Origin: Saprospiraceae bacterium
GTDB taxonomy: Bacteria > Bacteroidota > Bacteroidia > Chitinophagales > Saprospiraceae
Length of the DNA stretch: 64,000 nucleotides
Assembly (NCBI GenBank): GCA_029212405.1
Contig: JARGNR010000003.1
Location: 37,989 to 101,988 of the forward strand
Direction of reading: 5' to 3'
Under the pieces are notes generated by a model. It ran no database searches. It was not told the DNA's origin and saw only the letters and a list, made by a program, of their open reading frames with translations. The position numbers were made by a program, and so were the translations under genes. Positions 27,727 to 35,032 of the stretch are shown here, in pieces. How positions within the stretch are numbered: the first letter of the stretch is position 1; every line of letters starts with the position of its first letter.

Positions 27727-29073
27727 TCAAAAATTAAAGAGTGTACTGGTACGTGATGCAAATGGGAATGTTGCACCTGAATGAAATACTTCATAAGTGA
27801 TTAAAACATTATCGTACTCATTAGCTCTATAATCGTCATCTATATCTATCTCATGATGATAGTCGTTATCATTAAATTTAGTCTTTGATGCTGTAACCGA
27901 ACGCAATACTTCGGTACATTCATGTTCTCGATACACGACACCATTAAATGATATTGTAATTTTACCTACTTTGTGATCTTTCCATTTACCATCTGAATTT
28001 CTTTTTTGAACTTTGACTTTTGCACCTACATGAGCATCCCACCAGCTTATATCTTCCATGTCATAATTCTTGTAATATGAAACTCGTAAATCACCATTGC
28101 CATAGGTTAAAGTGATAACATGACCATCAAATTCATCATCAAGACAAGATGGAGTATTTGAAACGACATGAGAAACAGTTGAACTAGAAAATGAATTACA
28201 TAAACCACAAATAGAAGGTGTGAATTCAACGGTAATATTATTTACTTCGACTCCTAAAGGTGCCGGGTCGTATCTATTGGTAGCTAAGTATCCACCTTGA
28301 CCAATATTCACATTAGAAATATTAGAAACGCTGCCGTCACCCCAAGTGATAGTTAAATCTCCTGCGCAAAAAGGAGTGCCACCTTCATCATTAATAAACT
28401 CTACTCTAATAAGAGGTCGAACGACAAATGGAAGGAGACTAACTTGTGTCACATTAACTATAGATACAACTATTTCGCAAGGCTCTCTAGGCACGGAGGT
28501 GGTATTATTTCCGTTATTAGGGGTAAGATTACTAATAGGATCAGGGAGGGAACCATCTGGTCGAATTATTTCATTGTTTTCGTGGTCAGTAACAAGTACT
28601 CCTTCTTTCCAAATTTGATCGTCTCCTAGTGATTGGATGTCTGATAATACAGGGCCAGATGCATACAGTCCTTGCCTAATGTACTTGTGGTATTCTCCGG
28701 CAATTCCAATTTCCATCGCATCATTAAGTACATATTGTTTCGCTGTACTTGACACGTAGATATCTAAATTGTCTCTAAAGTTGGCATCGCCTTCTTCTAA
28801 AGTACGATATGAATCATAAAGAGAATTGAAGCCCAATCGACTGTAGAGGTCATCTCTATCATCGGTCTCCAGTTCACTGATATATGATTTAAAATCACTT
28901 AAATGTTGTTTGGATGAGAATTCAAATACCCCGTTATTAACTTGAGGGTCTGCGGGTGTTGTATGCCTTTTTGTAATTTCATCAGGTGTAGAATGTAATT
29001 CAGTATCATCTGAACAACTAAAAATGAACATAGTGAAAAGCGCGCACGCTAGTACGTTTCTAAAATAAGTCAT
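27727..29073 (-). CDS. Lipoprotein of unknown function
   Basis: A 448-residue protein with a lipoprotein signal peptide (MTYFRNVLACALFTMFIFSC, lipobox FSC, lipidated at about Cys20) and acidic +2 residues (SDD). The mature N-terminal part is helical and polar (SDFKSYISELETDDRDDLYSRLGF), as in some Bacteroidota surface lipoproteins. The middle has PKD- or Ig-like strands (RVEFINDEGG...LTITWGDGSVSNI...) with CGLC, and the C-terminal part is rich in Asp, His and Tyr. I do not recognise a family. It precedes the barrel gene on the same strand and may be its surface partner; that is inference. Confidence 0.75.
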   Translation of the reverse strand: MTYFRNVLACALFTMFIFSCSDDTELHSTPDEITKRHTTPADPQVNNGVFEFSSKQHLSDFKSYISELETDDRDDLYSRLGFNSLYDSYRTLEEGDANFRDNLDIYVSSTAKQYVLNDAMEIGIAGEYHKYIRQGLYASGPVLSDIQSLGDDQIWKEGVLVTDHENNEIIRPDGSLPDPISNLTPNNGNNTTSVPREPCEIVVSIVNVTQVSLLPFVVRPLIRVEFINDEGGTPFCAGDLTITWGDGSVSNISNVNIGQGGYLATNRYDPAPLGVEVNNITVEFTPSICGLCNSFSSSTVSHVVSNTPSCLDDEFDGHVITLTYGNGDLRVSYYKNYDMEDISWWDAHVGAKVKVQKRNSDGKWKDHKVGKITISFNGVVYREHECTEVLRSVTASKTKFNDNDYHHEIDIDDDYRANEYDNVLITYEVFHSGATFPFASRTSTLFNF

Positions 29074-29583
29074 ATAATAAATATTTTAATTAATAATTGG
29101 TTACGTAATTATAATTGGTTGTTGTAAATGTAATTGATTGTAATTGTTCTTTGAGTTAACGAGCTCAAGATGCAAAGTTAAGACAAATTAAACGATATTG
29201 ATAGTCATTTATTTTTTTTTATTTGGGAAGGGGGCATTTCGCATAAAATAAAAGCTGCTCATTATACATACCGCTCATCATGCATTCGACAATATCTTAT
29301 GTGAGCGCATTCCTTTGTAGATTCATTCATTGAATTAGGGATTGCTCCGAATTTGATGCGGGATAGTTTTACTTAAGCAAGTTGAACTATGCATTTCACC
29401 ATTAATAGCAATTTTTTATAGACACTCTTTTTGACGATGCCATCATCGTGTATCTAATACAAATACAGTGTAATCAGCAAAATGTGGTCTTTGTCTCTCG
29501 AATTATATGCCTTCTTGAAAAAGAAGTATTAGAATTAACTTATCTGAGTATACTGAATCGTTGTTGTACCAATACGATAAAAT
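29074..29583. other. 510-bp region without recognised gene
   Basis: It holds the upstream region of the minus-strand lipoprotein gene, including a candidate -7 element at 29173-29180, and ends at the tRNA terminator. The rest shows no coding frame or convincing structured RNA. Confidence 0.5.
29173..29180 (-). promoter_or_regulatory. Candidate -7 element of the lipoprotein gene
   Basis: On the minus strand this reads TAACTTTG, matching TAnnTTTG. It would give a leader of about 90 bases before ATG 29073. A clear -33 TTTG is not seen. Confidence 0.4.
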
Positions 29584-29615
29584 AAAAAAGCCGAGACATT
29601 CAACTCGGCTTTTTT
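29584..29615. terminator. Terminator after tRNA-Leu
   Basis: A seven-base-pair GC-rich stem (AGCCGAG with CTCGGCT) is flanked by six A on one side and six T on the other. It lies about 20 bases beyond the 3' end of the minus-strand tRNA. Confidence 0.85.
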
Positions 29616-29634
29616 ATGCTAAAGATAAACTATG

Positions 29635-29716
29635 TACCCCCGGGGGGAATCGAACCCCCACTCCCGAAGGAACTGGATTTTGAATCCAGCGCGTCTACCA
29701 ATTCCGCCACAGGGGC
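29635..29716 (-). tRNA. tRNA-Leu (anticodon CAA)
   Basis: The minus strand folds as a class II tRNA: acceptor stem GCCCCTG paired with CGGGGGT, D arm GGCGGAATTGGTAGACGC, anticodon stem CTGGA/TCCAG with loop TTCAAAA (anticodon CAA, reading UUG), a short variable arm TTCCTTCGGGAG, and T arm GGGGG-TTCGATT-CCCCC. The discriminator base is A, as in tRNA-Leu. CCA is not encoded (CAT follows), so it must be added by the nucleotidyltransferase. A terminator follows. A broken copy of its 5' half lies just upstream. Confidence 0.95.
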
Positions 29717-29778
29717 GAAGGTACAAATGAATGATTTTTTGTTTAGAGAGGAATCAAAAAAAACTCTCTGGTTTGGAA

Positions 29779-29829
29779 TCCCGCTTAGGCGGGACGCGTC
29801 TACCAATTCCGCCACAGGGGCGAAGGTAC
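29779..29829 (-). pseudogene. Truncated tRNA-Leu 5' half joined to a hairpin
   Basis: The 35 bases at 29795-29829 are identical to 29690-29724, which cover the 5' flank, acceptor strand and D arm of the intact tRNA-Leu. Where the anticodon arm should begin, the copy instead has a six-base-pair hairpin (TCCCGC...GCGGGA, 29779-29794). No anticodon, T arm or 3' acceptor strand follows, so it cannot make a tRNA. It lies upstream of the intact gene on the same strand. Confidence 0.85.
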
Positions 29830-29964
29830 TTCTCTAAAAATTCGATAAATAATTAATTTTTAAAGATTTTTCACTTCGTTGCTTCCAACTAAAGCGACGC
29901 AAATGTATTGAAATTTTCTATATTGCACAACATGAATCAATTTCCTTTTTATAAATTTTAATTT

Positions 29965-30441
29965 ATGAAATGTTTTTTATCGGTATTGCTTGTGTTTATG
30001 ACGGTTTCCTTATTTAGTCAAGTCGATTTAATCTCAAAAAAAGGAGGCAAGTTTTTGTATAAAGATCAGCTTTTTACCTGCAATGAAATGGGACCGATCT
30101 ATGAACAATCGGTTGAGGCTTTCAAATTATATACGTCTGGCAAAAAAAATAAAATGGTGGCTAAATTTTTTGCCTATACGGGCCTGTTGTTTGTTGGAGG
30201 GGGATTATTGGGGACGAATTATGGAGATTTAAGTGACCGATACACTGGGGCGGCACTCTTGGCTATTGGGGCTCTACTTGAGTTGGTCTCTATTGTACCT
30301 GCACTAATTGGTAGTCAGAAGTTGAAAAAAGCGCGAAATGTGTTTAATTTGGAATTGATTGAAGAACATGGTTATGGGATAGGAGCAAGTTTGTCGATTG
30401 GAATTAGTAGACATGGGATGGGGGTGGTTTTGTTGTTTTAA
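29965..30441 (+). CDS. Tandem paralogue family, member 1
   Basis: A 158-residue protein with a signal peptide (ending LFSQ). It shares with the next four genes the pattern LI.KKG.K.LYK.Q...C..MG.IYEQS.EA.KLY..G, one or two hydrophobic segments rich in Gly (FVGGGLLG...AALLAIGALLELVSIVPALIG), then KLKKARNVFN...IEEHGYG and an end of the form GVVLLF. I do not recognise a named family. The mature part is likely membrane-embedded through the central hydrophobic pair. It is the most diverged member together with member 2, and is followed by the 9-base repeat tract. Confidence 0.8.
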   Translation: MKCFLSVLLVFMTVSLFSQVDLISKKGGKFLYKDQLFTCNEMGPIYEQSVEAFKLYTSGKKNKMVAKFFAYTGLLFVGGGLLGTNYGDLSDRYTGAALLAIGALLELVSIVPALIGSQKLKKARNVFNLELIEEHGYGIGASLSIGISRHGMGVVLLF

Positions 30442-30512
30442 TTGCTGGAATTGCTGGAATTACTGAATCGCGGAATCGCTGGATTGCTGGAATTGCTGAA
30501 ATGCTGGATGGA
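30441..30512. repeat. Degenerate 9-base tandem repeat
   Basis: About eight imperfect copies of ATTGCTGGA (with variants such as ATTACTGAA, ATCGCTGGA and shorter units) fill the gap between paralogues 1 and 2, beginning at the last base of the stop codon. It is non-coding in context. Confidence 0.85.
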
Positions 30513-30543
30513 AATTATATTATTTGATTGATAAACTATTGTT

Positions 30544-31026
30544 ATGAAATGGCTTCTTTTTATTTTTTTTGTTGTGTTAAGTAATGCTCTTGTTGGCCAG
30601 ACAGACCTTATACAAAAGAAAGGAAGTAAATACCTTTATAAGGAGAAAATCTATCGATGTCAGGATTTAGGAGTGGTTTTAAGAAATAATCCAGAAGCTT
30701 ATCAGGTGTACCTCTCAAGCAGAAAGACAACATCCATAGCGAATACCATGTTGTATGGTGGAATTGCAAGTTCATTAACCGGCTTAGTCATTGGGTCTAA
30801 CGCAGAAAAATTTTCAAGAAATGCAACTGCAACACTTTTATTTCTTGGAGGGGGGGTGATTGCTGCAATTTTTTCTTTAATTCCTAGAGGCATTGCAAAC
30901 TCAAAACTTTTGAAATCAATAAAAATTTTTAATTTTCAAGAGATAGAGCAGAATGGTTACCAATTACAATCAAATGGACAATTACACCAAGTGGATCATG
31001 GTATAGGATTTGTTTTTAATTTTTAA
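30544..31026 (+). CDS. Tandem paralogue family, member 2
   Basis: A 160-residue paralogue with a signal peptide (ending LVGQ). Family pattern: DLIQKKGSKYLYKEKIYRCQDLG, then NPEAYQVYLSSRK, a hydrophobic pair (MLYGGIASSLTGLVIGS and LLFLGGGVIAAIFSLIP), SKLLKSIKIFNFQEIEQNGY, and the end GIGFVFNF. The C-terminal aromatic Phe resembles outer-membrane strands, but the central segments look like inner-membrane helices, so location is uncertain. It stands between the repeat tract and member 3. Confidence 0.8.
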   Translation: MKWLLFIFFVVLSNALVGQTDLIQKKGSKYLYKEKIYRCQDLGVVLRNNPEAYQVYLSSRKTTSIANTMLYGGIASSLTGLVIGSNAEKFSRNATATLLFLGGGVIAAIFSLIPRGIANSKLLKSIKIFNFQEIEQNGYQLQSNGQLHQVDHGIGFVFNF

Positions 31027-31064
31027 TCCGATCAATTCGATTTTTAAACCAATGAATTAGTAGT

Positions 31065-31568
31065 ATGAAATATTTATGCTTTTTGATGTTTACAATTTGT
31101 GCAAATGGAGTATTAGGGCAAACTCATTTGTTGACCAAAGAGGGCTCTAAGTATTACTATCAAGGGAACGAATACTCTTGTGAAAAGTTGGGATCTGTTT
31201 ATGAGCAAGTAGAACCTGCTTTTAAATTGTATGTCAGAGGAAAGTCTTTATCAGAAGGAGGAAGAAGTAAAATTAGATTTGGGATTGGTATGATTCTAGG
31301 AGGATTCGTAAGTGTATACGCAGGAGCTTCTGGCACGATTAGCGGTCAATCTCCCAACTTTTTAGCAATAATAGGGTTCGTTGGGATTTTTGGTGGGCTA
31401 TCTATAGAACTCATTGGAATTGGACAGAAAATTAGTGGTAACAATAAGTTGAGGAGAGCAAGGAATGTATTTAATGATACCATGATGGAACGACATGGAG
31501 CCAATTCAGAGCTATCCCTTTCTCTTGCACAGACATACAATGGAATAGGTTTTGTCGTTACATTTTAA
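31065..31568 (+). CDS. Tandem paralogue family, member 3
   Basis: A 167-residue paralogue with a signal peptide (ending VLGQ). It has LTKEGSKYYYQGNEYSCEKLGSVYEQVEPAFKLYVRGK, a hydrophobic pair around IGMILGGFVSVYAGA and IGFVGIFGGLSIELIGIG, NKLRRARNVFNDTMMERHG and SLSLAQTYNGIGFVVTF. Its last 60 bases reappear in decayed form at 32262-32320, which shows that they were part of a duplicated segment. Function unknown. Confidence 0.8.
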   Translation: MKYLCFLMFTICANGVLGQTHLLTKEGSKYYYQGNEYSCEKLGSVYEQVEPAFKLYVRGKSLSEGGRSKIRFGIGMILGGFVSVYAGASGTISGQSPNFLAIIGFVGIFGGLSIELIGIGQKISGNNKLRRARNVFNDTMMERHGANSELSLSLAQTYNGIGFVVTF

Positions 31569-31624
31569 ACGGATCACAATCTAACTCTGTATATAGATTA
31601 CAAACCAATGAATGACTATCACAT

Positions 31625-32134
31625 ATGAAATTTATTCTATCATTATTACTTGTTTTTTTCTTTTTTAGTGGTTTTGGACAGGGAGAATTTCTTGTCAAAA
31701 ATGGATCCAATTACTTTTATAAAGGAAAAGGATATAAATACAAAGATTTAACTCCAATATATAGACAGCATGAACCTGCTTACAAAATATATATGGAAGG
31801 CGTGGATTTAAGGAAAAAAGCTTCAAGAAATGGGTTAAATGGACTGTATTTGATAGGTGGGGGTGCGCTAACTGTCTTGGTAGGTTCATCTGTCGCAGAT
31901 TCAAATTTAGACATCTCACCTAATGGTTATGCAGCATTTGGAACGATAGCTGTTTTGGGTGGATACATTATAGAAATAATTGCACTTACTCAACGATTTA
32001 AAGGAGACTCCAAGCTCAGGAACGCAGTAGATGTTTTTAATTTTGGAGTCATCGAAAAGCATGGGTACAAGCAAGAAACCTCATTACTACTAGGTCAAAC
32101 TTCAAATGGTATTGGACTGGTACTAAGTTTTTAA
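31625..32134 (+). CDS. Tandem paralogue family, member 4
   Basis: A 169-residue paralogue with a signal peptide (ending GFGQ). It is very close to member 5: FLVKNGSNYFYKGKGYKYKDLTPIYRQHEPAYKIYMEG, then RKKASRNGLNGLYLIGGGAL, a second hydrophobic segment (YAAFGTIAVLGGYIIEIIAL), FKGDSKLRNAVDVFNFGVIEKHGYKQETSLLLGQ and SNGIGLVLSF. The difference from member 5 is concentrated between the two hydrophobic segments (SSVADSNLDISPNG here). Role unknown. Confidence 0.82.
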   Translation: MKFILSLLLVFFFFSGFGQGEFLVKNGSNYFYKGKGYKYKDLTPIYRQHEPAYKIYMEGVDLRKKASRNGLNGLYLIGGGALTVLVGSSVADSNLDISPNGYAAFGTIAVLGGYIIEIIALTQRFKGDSKLRNAVDVFNFGVIEKHGYKQETSLLLGQTSNGIGLVLSF

Positions 32135-32154
32135 AATATTGCTGCGCTAAATCT

Positions 32155-32240
32155 GCGTTTTTTCAAACTACTTGCTGAGGTCTATACCCAATTCGAATCT
32201 AATTAGTACAATAGGTTTAAAGTAGACGATACCGTCATGG
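32155..32240 (-). pseudogene. Decayed fragment of the rseP 3' end
   Basis: On the minus strand this reads IVYFKP.VLIRFELGIDLSK, then a stop where rseP has Trp, then FEK. It aligns to the rseP C-terminus IVGFFILIGLMIFALGLDVSKWFK. The DNA match to 32911-32985 is clear by eye (for example CAATTCGAATCTAATTAG against CAATGCGAATATCATTAG). It is part of the tandem duplication and is not functional. Confidence 0.85.
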
Positions 32241-32261
32241 ATTGTTATAGATATAGTCCAA

Positions 32262-32320
32262 AATAATCCTTTTCTTTTGCATAGAAATACAATGTAAAAA
32301 GTTTTGTCGTTACACTTTAA
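32262..32320 (+). pseudogene. Decayed 3' end of paralogue 3
   Basis: The segment matches 31512-31568, the last 19 codons of member 3, ending in SFVVTL-stop against GFVVTF-stop, with an in-frame stop where member 3 has Gln of AQTYNG. It directly follows the rseP fragment, so the duplication junction lies near 32241-32261. Confidence 0.8.
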
Positions 32321-32995
32321 ACTAATCACAATCTATCTCTGAATATAGATTGTAAACCAATGAATGACTATACATATGAAATTTATTCTATCACTATTAC
32401 TTGTTCTTTTCTTTTTTAATGGTTTTGGACAAGCAGATTTTCTTGCTAAAAATGGCTCCAACTACTTTTATAAAGGCAAAGGGTATAAATACAAAGAATT
32501 AACTCCAATATATAAACAACACGAACCTGCTTATAAAATGTATATGGAAGGCGTGGGTTTAAGAAAAAAAGCTTCAAGAAATGGGTTAAATGGACTTTAT
32601 TTGATAGGTGGAGGTGCGCTTGCTGTATACGCTTTATCATCTCTCCCAATTCTTAGTTTAGATGATTCCCCGAATCCCTATACCTCAATTGGTGTAATAG
32701 CCGTCCTGGGAGGATACGTTCTTGAAATAATTGCATTAATTCAACGATTTAAAGGTGATTCCAAGCTCAGGAAAGCTGTGGATATATTTAATCTTGGAGT
32801 CATCGAAAAGCATGGTTACAAGCAAGAAACCTCATTGCACCTAAATCAAACCTCAAATGGTATTGGACTTGTGTTCAGTTTTTAAAATACTCTTGTTTTA
32901 ACTACGTTTACTTAAACCACTTACTGACGTCTAGACCCAATGCGAATATCATTAGTCCTATAAGTATAAAGAATCCGACGATTGTGGCATATTCC
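32263..32995. repeat. Segmental duplication, copy B
   Basis: Matches copy A (31512-32245): the decayed member 3 end, member 5, and the 3' end of the intact rseP gene. Upstream of the enclosed gene both copies share AATCACAATCT, TATAGATT and AAACCAATGAATGACTAT. Confidence 0.8.
32376..32885 (+). CDS. Tandem paralogue family, member 5
   Basis: A 169-residue near-copy of member 4. ATG 32376 is the start that matches the other members; an ATG four codons upstream exists only because of a small indel. Signal peptide ends GFGQ; then FLAKNGSNYFYKGKGYKYKELTPIYKQHEPAYKMYMEGVGLRKKASRNGLNGLYLIGGGAL, a diverged loop (YALSSLPILSLDDSPNPYTS), IGVIAVLGGYVLEIIAL, and SNGIGLVFSF at the end. It arose from member 4 by the segmental duplication. 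It converges on rseP with 22 bases between stops. Confidence 0.82.
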   Translation: MKFILSLLLVLFFFNGFGQADFLAKNGSNYFYKGKGYKYKELTPIYKQHEPAYKMYMEGVGLRKKASRNGLNGLYLIGGGALAVYALSSLPILSLDDSPNPYTSIGVIAVLGGYVLEIIALIQRFKGDSKLRKAVDIFNLGVIEKHGYKQETSLHLNQTSNGIGLVFSF

Positions 32996-34245
32996 ATAAA
33001 CTTATCGTTTGGTTTTTTACCCGTAATTACTTCCCAAATCAAGAACATGACATAACCTCCATCCAATGCAGGGATCGGTAATAAATTGAAAAAACCGAGT
33101 AGAATAGAGAGCATAGCAGTGATTCTCCAGAATGTTTCCCAGTCCCAACTTGGATCAAACATATTGGCAATTGAGAAGACACTTCCCAATGAATCTGTCG
33201 CCTTAATTTTACCAGTAAACATTTGCTTGAACGCCTTTAATTGTCCAGTCAAAAATCCTACACTTTTGTCCCATCCTTTAGGAATGGATTCTCCGATACT
33301 AAATTTCTGTCTTTGAATATCGAAGAACGCTTCCGCTTGTGCGTTTCCAATACCCAATTCACTATTTTCTCCTAATTCAGCGGTAAGTTGAAGGGTGTCA
33401 GTTGAGTTTCTTAATACTGTTAAATTAACTTTCTGATTCGGCTTTTTTGAAATTGCCTCAGAAAATACATGCAACCAAGGAGTACTTTGGCCATTTACTT
33501 TTATAACTCGATCCCCAACTTTTATTCCAGCTTTTTCTGCAGGAAATTTAGCTTTTACTGAACTTACTTGGTGAGGCATTCGCAATCGGAACAATCCTTT
33601 TCCTTTGTTTTCGTGTTTTGTTAGCTTTTCAGCCAGTCCAGCAGGGATGGGTAATTGAACATTGTTCCCGTCTCTATTTACAGTTAAAAATTGAGGATCA
33701 TTAAGTACGATCTCTTGAGTGACCGTTCCAGGATTATATCTTTCAAATTTAACATCCCCAATTGCAATAATGTTATCTCCGTCTTCAATTCCAATTTCTT
33801 TACCGAGTTCACTAGCATATACCCCATAGGTCATGTCTGTGCTATTGATATAAGATTCTCCATAATACCAAAGTATCCCAGCAAAAATTATGATTCCTAA
33901 AATGAAATTTACGGTTACTCCTCCAAGCATGATGATCAATCGTTGCCATGCAGCCTTTGATCTAAATTCCCATGGCTGAGGTTCTTGTTCCAATTGTTCT
34001 GTATCCATGCTCTCATCAATCATTCCTGAAATCTTCACATATCCACCAAATGGAATCCAACCAATACCGTATTCCGTTTCTCCTATTTGCTTTTTAAATA
34101 AGGAAAACCCTGGGTTGAAAAAGAGATAAAATTTTTCTACTCTTGTCTTAAACCATTTGGCTGGAAAAAAATGTCCACATTCATGAAGAACGACCAAAAT
34201 GGAAAGACACAAAATCAACTGAGCTGCAATACTTATAATATCCAT
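32908..34245 (-). CDS. rseP: RIP metalloprotease RseP (site-2 protease)
   Basis: A 445-residue M50B zinc protease of the inner membrane. The active-site HECGH is at residues 21-25 in the first membrane helix, with PFGGYVKISGM soon after; a PDZ region is centred on VSSVKAKFPAEKAGIKVGDRVIKVNGQ (about residues 215-245); and the second catalytic motif LLPIPALDGGY is in a late membrane helix, Asp being the third zinc ligand. It cleaves membrane-spanning anti-sigma factors and remnant signal peptides within the bilayer. It stands alone on the minus strand. Its last 80 bases were copied into the neighbouring paralogue array. Confidence 0.95.
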   Translation of the reverse strand: MDIISIAAQLILCLSILVVLHECGHFFPAKWFKTRVEKFYLFFNPGFSLFKKQIGETEYGIGWIPFGGYVKISGMIDESMDTEQLEQEPQPWEFRSKAAWQRLIIMLGGVTVNFILGIIIFAGILWYYGESYINSTDMTYGVYASELGKEIGIEDGDNIIAIGDVKFERYNPGTVTQEIVLNDPQFLTVNRDGNNVQLPIPAGLAEKLTKHENKGKGLFRLRMPHQVSSVKAKFPAEKAGIKVGDRVIKVNGQSTPWLHVFSEAISKKPNQKVNLTVLRNSTDTLQLTAELGENSELGIGNAQAEAFFDIQRQKFSIGESIPKGWDKSVGFLTGQLKAFKQMFTGKIKATDSLGSVFSIANMFDPSWDWETFWRITAMLSILLGFFNLLPIPALDGGYVMFLIWEVITGKKPNDKFMEYATIVGFFILIGLMIFALGLDVSKWFK

Positions 34246-34474
34246 GAAATCTAATCTCTTGTTTAGTTTAACTTGTGCAATAGCTTTGTTTCGTTACTAC
34301 ACAGTATGTTGCAACGGTCTATTGCTGCAATTTGTTTCATAATTGGCTGCAAATGTAAGTATTCATTTTTTAATAGAACTATTGAATTGATTAAGCTTGT
34401 AAGAAAATCGATATCTTACCCTATTTTAGAGACATAAATTCTTTTCTTTGAAATCCTCATTTGTTAGATTTATC

Positions 34475-34882
34475 ATGAAATACATCACACTGCTTTTATT
34501 CTTAGTCTTCAATTGTGCAATTTTTACCGGATGTGGTTCGGTAAAGTTGGATGATAATGTGGAGGCAAAAACTGCGAATCAATCGCCAAAGGTTTATTTA
34601 AGTCTTGCGGATTATTTAAGGACACAAGGAGGCGTAATTGTATCTGGTACAGGAAACAATGTAATTGTGCAAATTCGAGGTGTTAATAGCATTCAGGGAG
34701 ATACGAGACCCTTTTATTATATTGATGGAGTTGCGATAGGGCGATCCTATGCTTCTGCGAATAGTGCACTTAACCCCAATAACATAAAAAGTATACGAAT
34801 TCTTTCCAGTCTCTCTGAATTGGCTATCTATGGAGAAAATGGAAATAATGGAGTCATTCTTGTCAAATCAAAACGGAAATGA
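34475..34882 (+). CDS. Small lipoprotein with TonB-dependent receptor plug domain
   Basis: ATG 34475 starts a lipoprotein signal (MKYITLLLFLVFNCAIFTGCG, lipobox TGC); a TTG at 34448 gives a longer leader. The mature protein of about 115 residues is a lone plug domain: YLRTQGGVIVSGTGNNVIVQIRGVNSIQGDTRPFYYIDGVAI, then NPNNIKSIRILSSLSELAIYGENGNNGVILVKSK, which is the standard SusC-type plug pattern. No barrel follows in this gene or the next. Such stand-alone plugs are known in Bacteroidota but their role is unclear. Confidence 0.85.
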   Translation: MKYITLLLFLVFNCAIFTGCGSVKLDDNVEAKTANQSPKVYLSLADYLRTQGGVIVSGTGNNVIVQIRGVNSIQGDTRPFYYIDGVAIGRSYASANSALNPNNIKSIRILSSLSELAIYGENGNNGVILVKSKRK

Positions 34883-34980
34883 GTCATTTAAGTGGGGTGT
34901 CATATCTCCTTAATTAACTGACCACCAATTAAATTACCCAAAAAGGATATAGAATGGTAGGCCTTATTCAAACTATATTC

Positions 34981-34988
34981 TACTTTTG
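34981..34988 (+). promoter_or_regulatory. Candidate -7 element of the PD40 lipoprotein gene
   Basis: TACTTTTG fits TAnnTTTG and lies 44 bases before ATG 35033. Confidence 0.4.
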
Positions 34989-35032
34989 CGCCAAGAAAAT
35001 CACCAATTAAATAGAATTAAGACTTAATATAT

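Larger units (their letters stand above)
31512..32245. repeat. Segmental duplication, copy A
   Basis: This segment runs from the 3' end of member 3, through member 4, to a decayed piece of the rseP 3' end. It matches copy B (about 32263-32995) in the same order, with nearly the same spacing to the start of the enclosed gene (112-113 bases). Confidence 0.8.

Noticed and set aside
29779-29829. Second functional tRNA-Leu gene
   Set aside because: Only the 5' third is present; anticodon arm, T arm and 3' acceptor strand are missing.
30441-30512. Repeat tract as a CRISPR array
   Set aside because: The units are nine bases, adjacent and degenerate, with no spacers and no cas genes.
32364-32375. 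Longer start for paralogue 5 (ATG 32364)
   Set aside because: The four extra codons arise from a one-base difference in the leader; ATG 32376 matches the start of the other members.
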